NCBI GenBank assembly: GCA_022340265.1
Contig: JAJDOH010000164.1
Location: forward strand, 1-45,597
Direction: 5' to 3'
Length of the DNA stretch: 45,597 nt
DNA from: Deltaproteobacteria bacterium
Lineage (GTDB): Bacteria > Desulfobacterota > DSM-4660 > Desulfatiglandales > Desulfatiglandaceae
Below, in pieces: positions 25,654 to 34,190 of the stretch. The position numbers and the translations under genes were made by a program. Every line of letters starts with the position of its first letter. Position 1 is the stretch's first letter. The notes under the pieces were generated by a model. The model worked only from the letters and a program-made list of their open reading frames with translations. It was not told the origin of the DNA and searched no databases.

Positions 25654-28600
25654 TTAAGGCTTCTTTTTAAGCTCGAAATGCCATTTCCAGATTTCATAGA
25701 TGGCGGGGTAGATCATCAACTCCAGGAGAAAGGAGGTGAAAACCCCGCCGATCATCGGGGCGGCGATGCGTTTCATGACGTCGGAGCCGGTCCCCGCGGC
25801 CCACATGATGGGGATCAGCCCCAAAAGCAGGGTGGCGACGGTCATGAACTTGGGTCGGATCCGCTTGGCGGCGCCGTCAATGATGGCGATGTGCAACTGG
25901 TCGCGGCTCTTGAGCCGCCCTTCCGCTTTCGCCTGGGCGTAGGCCAGGTCCAGATACAGGAGCATGAAGATGCCCGTTTCCGCATCTACCCCCAGCAGAG
26001 CGATCAAACCGACCCACACCGCGATGCTCATGTTATAGCCCAGCAGATACAGGAACCAGACGGCGCCCACCGCGGAGAACGGCACCGCCAGAATGATGAG
26101 CATGGTCTTAGCGATGGACCGCGTGTTCAGATAGAGAAGCAGGAAGATCAGGAACAGGGTCAGGGGGACCATCAGCAGCAGACGCTGCTTCACCCGTTGG
26201 GCCGCCGCGTACTGGCCGCTCCACGAGATGGCGTACCCCGACGGCAGTTTCATCTTGTCCGCGAGCAGGCGGGCCGCTTCCTCCACGTAGCCGTTGGGGT
26301 CCCGATCGGCAATGTCGATGTACACGTAACCCGTCAGCAGGCCGTCCTCATCCCGGATCATGGCCGGCCCGCTGGCCGTCTTGATGCTGGCCAGCCGCCC
26401 CAGGGGGATTTGCCGCTTGCCGCCGTCCGCCGGCACCAGAACGCGTTCCAGAGCGCTGAAATCGGACCGGAAATCCCGCTGGTAGCGCACATTGACATTG
26501 TAGCGTTCCCGCCCTTCCACGGTCGTGGTCACATTCTCCCCGCCGATGGCATTGGCGATCACGGCCTGGACCTCTGCGATGCTCAAACCGTAGCGCGCCA
26601 GTTCCTGCCGATTCCAATCGAAATCGAGAAAATAGCCGCTCCCGGTGCGCTCAGCAAAGACATTCCGGGTTCCCTTGACGCTGGGCAGCAGAGATTCGAT
26701 TCGCAAACCGATTTCTTCGATCGTGTTGACATTGGCTCCGGAGATCTTGATCCCCAGAGGGGTCCGCAAACCGGTGCTCAACATCTCGATGCGGCCCTTG
26801 ATGGGCATGGTCCAGCCGCTTGCCAGGCCCGGAAGCGTCAGGGCCTCATTCATCTCATTAATGAGTTTTTCCTGGGTCATATGAGGCCGCCAGGCTGATT
26901 TTGGCTTCAGGGTGATCACCGTTTCGAGCATGGATAGCGGGGCCGGATCGGTTGAGGTCTCGGCCCGGCCCGCCTTGCCCAGGACCCGGTCCACCTCGGG
27001 AAAGCCCTTGATGATACGGTCGGTGACCTGGAGCAGTTTCTGAGCTTCGGCGATGGAAATTCCGGGCATGGTGGAAGGCATGTAGAGAATGGAGCCTTCC
27101 TCCAATGGCGGCATAAACTCCGATCCTAAATGCGAATAGACCGGAAGCGTGATGAGCACCAGGGCCAAGGCCCCGCCGATCACCCACCATTTGCGGCGCA
27201 GCGACCAGGTGACCAACGGTTCATAAAGCCGGATCAAGCGCCGGCTGATGGGGTGTTTTTCTTCGGGATAAATGGTGCCCACGGCTACGGCGTTGGTTAT
27301 CCGGCTCAACCAGGAAGGCCGAAAGTTGAAATTCTGCACGTGGGTGAACAGGAGCCGCAAGGCCGGGTCCAGGGTAATGGCCAGAAGCGCGGCCACGATC
27401 ATGGAGAGGTTCTTGGTGTAGGCCAGGGGCTTGAACATCCGGCCTTCCACGGACTCCAGGCTGAGCACCGGTAGAAACGACACCGCAATCACCAGCAGAG
27501 CGAAGAAGCTGGGCCCTGCCACTTCCTTGACCGCCTTCACCACCACCTCCTGGTAGTCTTCCACGCGTCCTGTCTGTTGCCATTTCTCCAGCTTCTTATG
27601 AACCTGCTCCACCACCACGATGGCCGCGTCCACCAGCGCCCCCACCGCGATAACGATACCCCCCAGGGACATGATGTTCGCCGTGATTCCCATCATCCGG
27701 AACGGGATAAAGGAAATCAGCACCGCCACAGGGATGGTGATCACGGGAATGATGGCGCTGGGAAAGTGCCACAAAAAAATCAGGATCACCAGGGAGACGG
27801 TGATCAGGACCTCCACCAGAGTAAATTTCATGTTGCTGATAGCCCGCTGGATCAAATCGGAGCGGTCATAAATGGGCACAATCTCAACGCCGTCGGGAAG
27901 CCCCGGTTCGATGGCCTTGATCTTGGCCTTGACCCGTTCAATGACGTCCAGGGCGTTTTGGCCCTCCCGCATCACAATGATCCCGGACACCACCTCCCCG
28001 GTTCCGTCCAGGTCGGTGACCCCGCGCCTCAGGTCCGGCCCCATGACAACCCGCCCGATATCCTTGACGCGTATGGGGGTGCCGTCCTGGCTGGCTGTCA
28101 GGACGATATTTTCAAAATCCCGAAGGGACCGGGCGTAACCCCGGCCCCGCACCATGTACTCAGTGCCGCCGAATTCGATCAGACGCCCGCCCACTTCCTG
28201 GTTGCCGCCGGCTACGGCCTTCACCACCTGAGAGATGGACAGGTTGTAGGCTTGCAACCGGTTGGGATCCACATTGACCTGGTATTGCCGGACGAATCCC
28301 CCCACCGGCGCCACCTCCGCCACCCCGGGCACGGCTTTGAGGTAATAGCGCAGGTACCAGTCCTGGTAAGAGCGCAGTTCCTCCAGGCTGTGTTTGCCGG
28401 TGCGATCCACCAGGGCGTACTGGAAAACCCAGCCCAGGCCGGTGGCGTCCGGCCCCATTTCGGTCTTGACGCCGGCGGGCAGGCGCGGCAGCACCCCGGA
28501 CAGGTATTCCAAGGTGCGGGATCGGGCCCAGTATATATCGGTGCCGTCTTCGAAAATGACATAAACGTACGAGTAGCCGAAATCCGACACGCCGCGAACG

Positions 28601-28839
28601 GATTTCACCCGGGGGGCGCCCACCATGGTGGTGACAATGGGGTAGGTCACCTGATCTTCCATGATGTCCGGGCTGCGGTCCCAGCGGGAATAGATGATCA
28701 CCTGGGTGTCGGTGAGATCCGGGACGGCGTCCAGGGTCAAATGCTGCATGGACCACCATCCCATCATGCAGGCTGCCGCCGTGATGATGAAGACGATGAC
28801 CTTGTTGTGCACCGAAAAATCGATGATCCGGTTAATCAT
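25654..28839 (-). CDS. cusA: CusA-type heavy-metal RND efflux pump (Cu/Ag)
   Basis: A 1061-residue inner-membrane proton antiporter of the HME-RND family. It exports Cu(I)/Ag(I) through a CusB adaptor. Seen: the N-terminal helix and ADLTDTQV-type porter start (DAVPDLTDTQVIIYSRW), the proton-relay Asp in GALVDAAIVVVEQ (near 403) and the Glu in GVDAETGIFMLLYLD late in the chain. The three copper methionines of E. coli CusA have counterparts: MPSTMPGIS (near 585), APLSMLETVI (near 636) and IEMLSTGLRTPLG (near 683). This favours Cu/Ag over Zn/Co/Cd (CzcA). Twelve helices are expected. It overlaps cusB by 8 bases; no cusC/tolC is in the window. Confidence 0.95.
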   Translation of the reverse strand: MINRIIDFSVHNKVIVFIITAAACMMGWWSMQHLTLDAVPDLTDTQVIIYSRWDRSPDIMEDQVTYPIVTTMVGAPRVKSVRGVSDFGYSYVYVIFEDGTDIYWARSRTLEYLSGVLPRLPAGVKTEMGPDATGLGWVFQYALVDRTGKHSLEELRSYQDWYLRYYLKAVPGVAEVAPVGGFVRQYQVNVDPNRLQAYNLSISQVVKAVAGGNQEVGGRLIEFGGTEYMVRGRGYARSLRDFENIVLTASQDGTPIRVKDIGRVVMGPDLRRGVTDLDGTGEVVSGIIVMREGQNALDVIERVKAKIKAIEPGLPDGVEIVPIYDRSDLIQRAISNMKFTLVEVLITVSLVILIFLWHFPSAIIPVITIPVAVLISFIPFRMMGITANIMSLGGIVIAVGALVDAAIVVVEQVHKKLEKWQQTGRVEDYQEVVVKAVKEVAGPSFFALLVIAVSFLPVLSLESVEGRMFKPLAYTKNLSMIVAALLAITLDPALRLLFTHVQNFNFRPSWLSRITNAVAVGTIYPEEKHPISRRLIRLYEPLVTWSLRRKWWVIGGALALVLITLPVYSHLGSEFMPPLEEGSILYMPSTMPGISIAEAQKLLQVTDRIIKGFPEVDRVLGKAGRAETSTDPAPLSMLETVITLKPKSAWRPHMTQEKLINEMNEALTLPGLASGWTMPIKGRIEMLSTGLRTPLGIKISGANVNTIEEIGLRIESLLPSVKGTRNVFAERTGSGYFLDFDWNRQELARYGLSIAEVQAVIANAIGGENVTTTVEGRERYNVNVRYQRDFRSDFSALERVLVPADGGKRQIPLGRLASIKTASGPAMIRDEDGLLTGYVYIDIADRDPNGYVEEAARLLADKMKLPSGYAISWSGQYAAAQRVKQRLLLMVPLTLFLIFLLLYLNTRSIAKTMLIILAVPFSAVGAVWFLYLLGYNMSIAVWVGLIALLGVDAETGIFMLLYLDLAYAQAKAEGRLKSRDQLHIAIIDGAAKRIRPKFMTVATLLLGLIPIMWAAGTGSDVMKRIAAPMIGGVFTSFLLELMIYPAIYEIWKWHFELKKKP

Positions 28840-30940
28840 GCTGATCCCCCCCGCCGCCAGGGGAGCGATTTGGTGACGGCACAGATGGTTGCTCCTCTGA
28901 CTGGGACGGCGGAGCTTGCGGAGCCGCGGGCTTCATCCGGGATTTCAAGGACTGGTCCTCGTGCAGGTCCAGGTTTTTCCCCTCAGGTATGGCCCGGATT
29001 GATTCCCGCCTCAACCTCAACAACAAATCAGGATTCGTCGGCACTTCAGAAAAGGTGTGAGGTAATGCGTCCTCTGGGCTTCGGGATAAATAATATTCAG
29101 GGTCGTCGTCAAACCTTTGTTTGCATCCGTCGGTATCAAAGTAATAAAGTTTTCCCTGGTATTCGCTGGTCCTGCCTGCCTGTTTGGCCGGACCCGTTGC
29201 AACCGGCAAGCCGCACACCGGGTCTCTGGTCGTTCCGGGAACAACCGGCGTCTGGAAACCGCCGCTTTCACCCTGGGCTTCCTGCTGAATGTAGCGCTCC
29301 GGATTTTTGTCGAACTGCTTATTGCAGCTATAACTGCAAAAATAATAAGTTTTCCCTTTGTACGTGCTGGTCAGACCCGCGGCTTTTGCCCGTGCTTCGT
29401 CCAATTCGTGGCCGCACACCGGGTCTTTGGTTTTGACGGCCTGAGCGTCCTGCCCCCGGTCACCGGCCGCACCGCTGGCAGTCTTCTGGAACCCGCCTGG
29501 TTTTGCGGCGTAGCGATCGGGATTTTTTTCAAAATGCTCTTTGCATCCCGCGGAGCAGAAATAGTAGGTCTGGTTTTTATAAGTGCCCTGAAAGCCGGCA
29601 GCTTTGGCCTTGCTTACATCCACATTCAGGCCGCAGACGGGATCCTTGGTGATCTCGCCGAACATCCCCGCCGCCGCCAATTTCATCCGGCTCTCGGAGT
29701 CGATGAGGAAATTGGCGGAGATCACGATGCGCTCACCGGGCTCGAGACCTCTTACGATTTGCACCCGGTCTCCCAGGCGCCAGCCGGTCTCCACCTGACG
29801 CGGAGAGAAATAACCATTGCCCCGATCCACAAAAACGGTCTGCTTGAGCCCTGAATCCATAATGGCGTCAACCGGGATATTGACCGTGGGAGGTATACTG
29901 ACGGGAACCTCCACGTCCACAAACATCCCGGGCCGAAGGACAAATTGCGGATTGTCTACCTCCAGACGGACCTTTACGGTCAGTGTAGCAGGGTCGAATT
30001 CGGGCAGAATTTCGCTCACCGTCGCCATATACGTCTCGTTGTGGTCGGCGAGTGTCACCTTTACCTTATCTCCCGGCCGGACGTAGTTGGCTTCATCTCC
30101 GAATAAATCCGCCAGGATCCAGACCCGGCTCAAGTCCGCCAGCAGGTAGAGTTCCTCACCGGTGGTTATTTTTTGCCCCTCGGTGATGTTCCGGGCCAGG
30201 ACAAAACTGGTAGCCGGGGCGCTGAGGATAATCTCTTGAGTGATTGCCTTGCTACGGACCAGGTCTTTGAGCTGCCGCCTGCTCACGCCCAGATCCATCA
30301 AGCTGTATTCAGCTGCTTCTTTCTGAGCTTCCAGATAGTTCTTTTGGGACGCCGGTATTGACTGACCCTTCGGCAGGTTTTTTATGGCATAGACCGCATA
30401 ATAGTATGTCTGCAACACCGTAAACAAATCCTTACTGAAATACGTAGCCAGAGGTTCATCCTTCCTGACCAGACTTCCGGTGGTGTTATCGTATAGCTTC
30501 ATGATAAAACCATCTTTGAAGGCGTTCAACCGATAGGTGCGAGTCTCATCCGCGGCCACCGCGCCAAGCGATCTAAGGGTATAGGTCCGGGGAGATTTTT
30601 CCACCTCGGCCACCCGCACCCCGATGATCTGCTGTTTTTCCGGGGTGATCTTGACGGACCCGGGAGACAAGGCCACTGAAACAGTTTGACCGTCATCGGC
30701 GTAAACCGGCTCCATCTTCATGCCACAGGGAGCCAGACCCGGCTCCTGAGAGGTATGGGCAGGATTCATGGGATCCACATAGTGCAAGATGCGGCGGCCC
30801 CCGACAGTCTTTTGTTCTGCGACTGTTTTCCCGTACCAGGAACCGGCAAGGAACAATACTGCCATTAAAATCAGCAAACCCGGCACATACCAGTACTTTT
30901 TCAGGGTTTCTCGGGCCTGCTGCCCCTTCGATTTTTCCAT
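28832..30940 (-). CDS. cusB: CusB-type periplasmic adaptor with HMBD and three YHS domains
   Basis: A 702-residue adaptor that links CusA to an outer-membrane channel. An N-terminal membrane anchor (about 17-37) precedes a heavy-metal-binding motif (HYVDPMNPAHTSQEPGLAPCGMKMEP, about 54-80) similar to that of other CusB-like adaptors. The barrel-sandwich and beta-barrel parts follow (about 100-420). Then three YHS-type units begin DPVCGLNV (about 430), DPVCGHEL (about 505) and DPVCGLPV (about 572). The first two have YYFCSxxC; the third reads YYFDTDGC and so lacks one cysteine. YHS units bind soft metals. The protein is about 300 residues longer than E. coli CusB (about 400), and nearly all the excess is this metal-binding tail, which ends in a Pro/Ser-rich segment. 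Confidence 0.93.
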   Translation of the reverse strand: MEKSKGQQARETLKKYWYVPGLLILMAVLFLAGSWYGKTVAEQKTVGGRRILHYVDPMNPAHTSQEPGLAPCGMKMEPVYADDGQTVSVALSPGSVKITPEKQQIIGVRVAEVEKSPRTYTLRSLGAVAADETRTYRLNAFKDGFIMKLYDNTTGSLVRKDEPLATYFSKDLFTVLQTYYYAVYAIKNLPKGQSIPASQKNYLEAQKEAAEYSLMDLGVSRRQLKDLVRSKAITQEIILSAPATSFVLARNITEGQKITTGEELYLLADLSRVWILADLFGDEANYVRPGDKVKVTLADHNETYMATVSEILPEFDPATLTVKVRLEVDNPQFVLRPGMFVDVEVPVSIPPTVNIPVDAIMDSGLKQTVFVDRGNGYFSPRQVETGWRLGDRVQIVRGLEPGERIVISANFLIDSESRMKLAAAGMFGEITKDPVCGLNVDVSKAKAAGFQGTYKNQTYYFCSAGCKEHFEKNPDRYAAKPGGFQKTASGAAGDRGQDAQAVKTKDPVCGHELDEARAKAAGLTSTYKGKTYYFCSYSCNKQFDKNPERYIQQEAQGESGGFQTPVVPGTTRDPVCGLPVATGPAKQAGRTSEYQGKLYYFDTDGCKQRFDDDPEYYLSRSPEDALPHTFSEVPTNPDLLLRLRRESIRAIPEGKNLDLHEDQSLKSRMKPAAPQAPPSQSEEQPSVPSPNRSPGGGGDQHD

Positions 30941-31407
30941 ATTGCTCCTGTGATTCAGCCTCCGGCGCCAACTGTATTTGCCTGAGCTTTTAGCATAACA
31001 TAAATAGAAGCGTCAATAGGAGTAGCCTATAGCTTCCTCCAAACATTCCGCAGGGACATCCGGCACTCGCACAAGTCGAATCCGGCCATCTCTTGCCTTC
31101 TTTTTCGGTAGCAATCACTACTACCCTTTTTTCCAAAACGGCAGTCCCTCTTTTCCCGGGTTTTTCCCCCGGAATAAATCTTTCATGCCTTGAAATACAC
31201 TATCTCGAGGATACTGGAGACAATTGAATACTCCCATACCATAAATTAGCTCGGCTTACAAATGGGTGCCCGATCGGCGAAATTTAGCGATAGTTCGAAG
31301 CATTGCATTAAGCAAAGTCCGATAAGTCTGTACATTAGAACTTACAATTGTTATAATAATCGTTTAAAGAGCTCTTATGTATAATTTTATGTAAAAGGAG
31401 TAGATAA
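30941..31407. other. intergenic region between cusB and the TPR gene
   Basis: 467 bases without a convincing gene, carrying divergent promoters. The half near the TPR gene is strongly AT-rich, unlike the cus genes. No tRNA or repeat seen. A pyrimidine-rich tract runs through about 31090-31190 on the plus strand. Confidence 0.5.
31328..31357 (+). promoter_or_regulatory. candidate sigma70-type promoter of the TPR gene
   Basis: A perfect -10 box TATAAT at 31352-31357, 50 bases before the ATG, with only a weak -35 (TACATT/GTACAT at about 31330-31336) at 15-16 bases. AAGGAG precedes the start codon at 31408. Confidence 0.35.
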
Positions 31408-31893
31408 ATGGGGACAATAAAAATCGGCAAGCTAATTTATCCAGTCGTTTGCTTGGTAATTTTTATTTCTGTTGTGAATTGTTATTGCGCTGAGGGAAAG
31501 GCTGAAGAGTTTTTTAAGCAAGGGGAAAAAAATTCCACGGTTGAAAATGCTGATAGCGCAATTTTTTATTATAGCGAAGCTATCAAGATCAATCCTGAAT
31601 TTGTGCAAGCTTATAACAATCGGGGCATCGCCTATGTTTGGAAAAAAAAGTACGACCTTGCTATCGCAGATTTTAGTAAGGCTATCGAATTGGACCCAGA
31701 ATATGGTAAAGCTTACAATAATCGGGCAATCGTTTATACATATGAAGGAGAAACCGATAAGGCTCGCCAGGATCTTTACAAGGCCCAGCGTCTCGGCATT
31801 GCGGTTGATCCAAAGTTTTTGAAAAAAATCAAGGCAATTCCATCTACCCCTGAATCAATATTTCATAAGCCGGCTCCGTATTCTCCCAAGTGA
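31408..31893 (+). CDS. exported TPR-repeat protein
   Basis: A 161-residue protein with a Sec signal (LIYPVVCLVIFISVVNCYCAEG) and two to three tetratricopeptide repeats: SAIFYYSEAIKINPEFVQAY, DLAIADFSKAIELDPEYGKA and a third partial repeat TDKARQDLYKAQRLG. TPRs are protein-interaction scaffolds, so the partner is unknown. The gene is AT-rich compared with the cus and ole genes, and its upstream region shares this, which suggests recent acquisition. It has its own promoter (see 31328-31357). It might help the secreted peptidase just downstream, but this is only positional. Confidence 0.8.
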   Translation: MGTIKIGKLIYPVVCLVIFISVVNCYCAEGKAEEFFKQGEKNSTVENADSAIFYYSEAIKINPEFVQAYNNRGIAYVWKKKYDLAIADFSKAIELDPEYGKAYNNRAIVYTYEGETDKARQDLYKAQRLGIAVDPKFLKKIKAIPSTPESIFHKPAPYSPK

Positions 31894-32114
31894 AAAGAAA
31901 TGGAGATCCTGCCACGCCTGAATTCCGTAAGTCTTTAGGTCGTTCAGGTGAAACATTCTCTGAAAATAGTTGGGATCAGGATAGCCGGTTGTGTTGGAAT
32001 CTTTTCAAAATATCCCCGAATGATAAAATGAGATTGTGCCCGTTTTGGGCGGGGAATTCATAAATAATCATAGAACTGAGGTATATTTTTCTATCATCAA
32101 TTTTCGAGGTCATA

Positions 32115-33530
32115 ATGAATAGAATGAATCCCATCCCTGTCAGTAGATCTTCTTCACTGACGTCAATTGCCGGCATCGTATTGCTTCTATGTTCCATCCT
32201 TCTTGCGTTTCTTCCGGCCGCCAATGCTCAAGAGGCAAAAAGCACCGTGGTCACCCCATCACACCAGTTGATCCAGAAAGTTCTGCTGCAAAAGAGCAAG
32301 TATTTTACCTCCGAAAGACTTACATTCAGTAATGGTGAAAATCTGGAAAAATACATAATCAGCGGTCCACCCAAACCTCCGCCGGGATACGATCTCGAGC
32401 GTTTGATGGTTAATCTGCCGGTAGCCGACAAGGCGGCCGGAGTCAATACCCTGACAGTCCCCGCATTTAACTGGGTCTTCGGGTGTTCCTCGGTATCCGG
32501 CGCGATGATTGCCGGCTACTATGACCGAAACGGCTATCCCAACATATATGCCGGACCGACCAACGGCGGGGTCATGCCCCTGGATAACAGCTCATGGCCG
32601 ACCTGGTCGGACGGGGTCGATACGTATCCCAATCTCCCCTTGGCCGCCTCCCATAACGGGGTCGACGGCAGGACGACCCGCGGTTCCATCGACGATTACT
32701 GGGTGCAATATCTCAGTGGTTCTGACCCGTATATAACCGGCAGCTGGACCCAGCATGTCTGGAGCGATGCGATCGGCGATTATATGAAAACCAGTCAATC
32801 CGCTTATGGTAACAGTGATGGGTCGACATCGTTTTATAATTATACCTCCTCTGAAAGCCCGCTTACTTGTAGTGCCATGGTTAAGTATGGTATCGCCGAT
32901 CAGGACGGGACATACGGCAGAAAGCTTTTTTACGAAGCCAGGGGATATACGGTAACCGATTGCTATAACCAGAATACGGATAACATTATAGCCGGTGGTT
33001 TCTCCTTTGCCCAGTTCAAGGCGGAGATCGATGCCGGCAGACCGGTAATGCTCAACCTCGATGGGCATACCATCGTCGGCGTGGGGTATGACGATTCTTC
33101 GAATACGGTCTATATTCACAACACCTGGGACTACAGCAATCATACCATGTCCTGGGGCGGCAGTTACGCAGGTATGGAGCTGCTTTCCGTCAGTATCGTC
33201 AACTTGCAGGCGGTAAGTCGGATTCTGACCGGGCTGACCATCAGCGGCCCAACCTCGGTAAATGAGAACAGCATGGCCACCTATACGGCGACGGCCAGCT
33301 GGAGTGACAGCACGAACAGCACGGTAACGCCCAGCTGGAGCGAGAATTCGTCATATACCACAATAAGTACGTCGGGGGTATTGGCCACTTCGTCGGTCCC
33401 CTCGGACCAGACGGTCACCATCACCGCGAGTTACATTAGCGGCGGGGTAACGAAAACGGATACATATATGGCAACTGTGGCAAACACCTCCCAACCTCTG
33501 CCATGGTTGCTATTGCTGCTGGGAGAATAA
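32115..33530 (+). CDS. secreted C39-like cysteine peptidase with Ig-like domain and poly-Leu tail
   Basis: A 471-residue exported protein with a Sec signal (about residues 16-38, ending NAQEAK). The papain-like fold has WVFGCSSVSGAMIAGYY (Cys near 125), GHTIVGVGYDD (His near 316) and IHNTWDYSN (Asn near 334), an order that fits C39-type peptidases. A bacterial Ig-like domain follows (LTISGPTSVNENSMATYTAT ... ITASY, about 375-455). The chain ends NTSQPLPWLLLLLGE, matching the tail type of two other secreted proteins here. Substrate unknown; bacteriocin-processing C39 enzymes are intracellular, so this is a different, exported clan. Confidence 0.8.
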   Translation: MNRMNPIPVSRSSSLTSIAGIVLLLCSILLAFLPAANAQEAKSTVVTPSHQLIQKVLLQKSKYFTSERLTFSNGENLEKYIISGPPKPPPGYDLERLMVNLPVADKAAGVNTLTVPAFNWVFGCSSVSGAMIAGYYDRNGYPNIYAGPTNGGVMPLDNSSWPTWSDGVDTYPNLPLAASHNGVDGRTTRGSIDDYWVQYLSGSDPYITGSWTQHVWSDAIGDYMKTSQSAYGNSDGSTSFYNYTSSESPLTCSAMVKYGIADQDGTYGRKLFYEARGYTVTDCYNQNTDNIIAGGFSFAQFKAEIDAGRPVMLNLDGHTIVGVGYDDSSNTVYIHNTWDYSNHTMSWGGSYAGMELLSVSIVNLQAVSRILTGLTISGPTSVNENSMATYTATASWSDSTNSTVTPSWSENSSYTTISTSGVLATSSVPSDQTVTITASYISGGVTKTDTYMATVANTSQPLPWLLLLLGE

Positions 33531-33573
33531 TGTGACCCGCTTCTGACAGGATGAGCGAGCGGCTTTTTGCCGT

Positions 33574-33609
33574 CTGTCTTCTTGCGAAAGAAGGAGACAG
33601 TTGTTGTAA
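33574..33609 (+). terminator. terminator after the C39-like peptidase
   Basis: CTGTCTTCTT (33574-33583), loop GCGAAAG, AAGGAGACAG (33591-33600) with one G-U pair, followed by TTGTTG. It lies 44 bases past the stop at 33530. Confidence 0.55.
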
Positions 33610-33666
33610 GTACCAAAATTATCGGTTACCCCCCGTTTCTATTTTGTTTCTAGCGGCGGTATTTGA

Positions 33667-34002
33667 AGAGAATGCATAGCAAAGGAGATCCTGAAACATA
33701 TCGATCTGGAAATCGGTCCGGGCGAAACACATATCCTTTTTGGTCCCAACGGTTCGGGCAAGACATCCCTGTTGATGACCATTATGGGATATCCCCAGTA
33801 TGAAGTGGTTTCAGGAAAAATCTTTTTCAAGGGAGAGGACATCACCCACGCTCCCATTGATGCGCGGGCACGGATGGGAATCGGCATGAGTTATCAGCGG
33901 CCTCCCACCATTAACGGTCTTAAAACGCGTCAAATAGTGAATTTGTGTGCAGCTGGTGAGATCGACCGTGCCATAGAAGAAAGCGACAAGGACGTCATGT
34001 AA
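33667..34002 (+). pseudogene. truncated SufC-like ABC ATPase
   Basis: The frame [20 protein letters not shown] then [15 protein letters not shown] (Walker A) and [20 protein letters not shown]...[14 protein letters not shown] is a clear SufC-type ATPase start, but no start codon lies between an in-frame TGA (33664-33666) and the homology. It stops at 34002 after [12 protein letters not shown], before the signature, Walker B and switch motifs. About half the usual 250 residues remain. Both ends are lost, so it is a relic rather than a working gene; no sufB-like partner is nearby. ATG codons inside the frame could still give a shorter peptide. Confidence 0.8.
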
Positions 34003-34038
34003 GCTGACGACGCGCTTTCTCCATTTTATTCCGACAAC

Positions 34039-34077
34039 AGGGGCGGCTCAATACGGGGCGCCCCTTCTGTAATTTTT
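34039..34077 (+). terminator. terminator after the ABC ATPase relic
   Basis: AGGGGCG (34039-34045) pairs with CGCCCCT (34059-34065), followed by TCTGTAATTTTTG. It is probably the surviving terminator of the original ABC gene. Confidence 0.5.
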
Positions 34078-34190
34078 GCCCGCCGAGCATGCCTCCGGAT
34101 GATGTTATGTGAAAAAAGGAAAGTATTGGATTACGAAATGTTTCTATGGTAATCAGTAATAAGATATTTTTTGAAAGGTTCGAGGTATCG

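Noticed and set aside
25606-26898. A 430-codon open frame antisense to the 3' half of cusA
   Set aside because: Composition is typical of an antisense shadow, with no start signal or family motif; CusA on the other strand is certain.
27577-29436. A 619-codon open frame antisense to cusA and cusB
   Set aside because: Its translation is His/Gln/Pro/Asp-rich low-complexity text without any motif, the expected shadow of GC-rich coding on the other strand, where CusA and CusB motifs are unmistakable.
15250-33530. PEP-CTERM, LPXTG or GlyGly-CTERM signals considered for the poly-Leu tails
   Set aside because: No PEP, LPxTG or Gly-Gly motif, no full-length membrane helix and no basic cluster after the leucines are present; no sortase or exosortase gene was seen.
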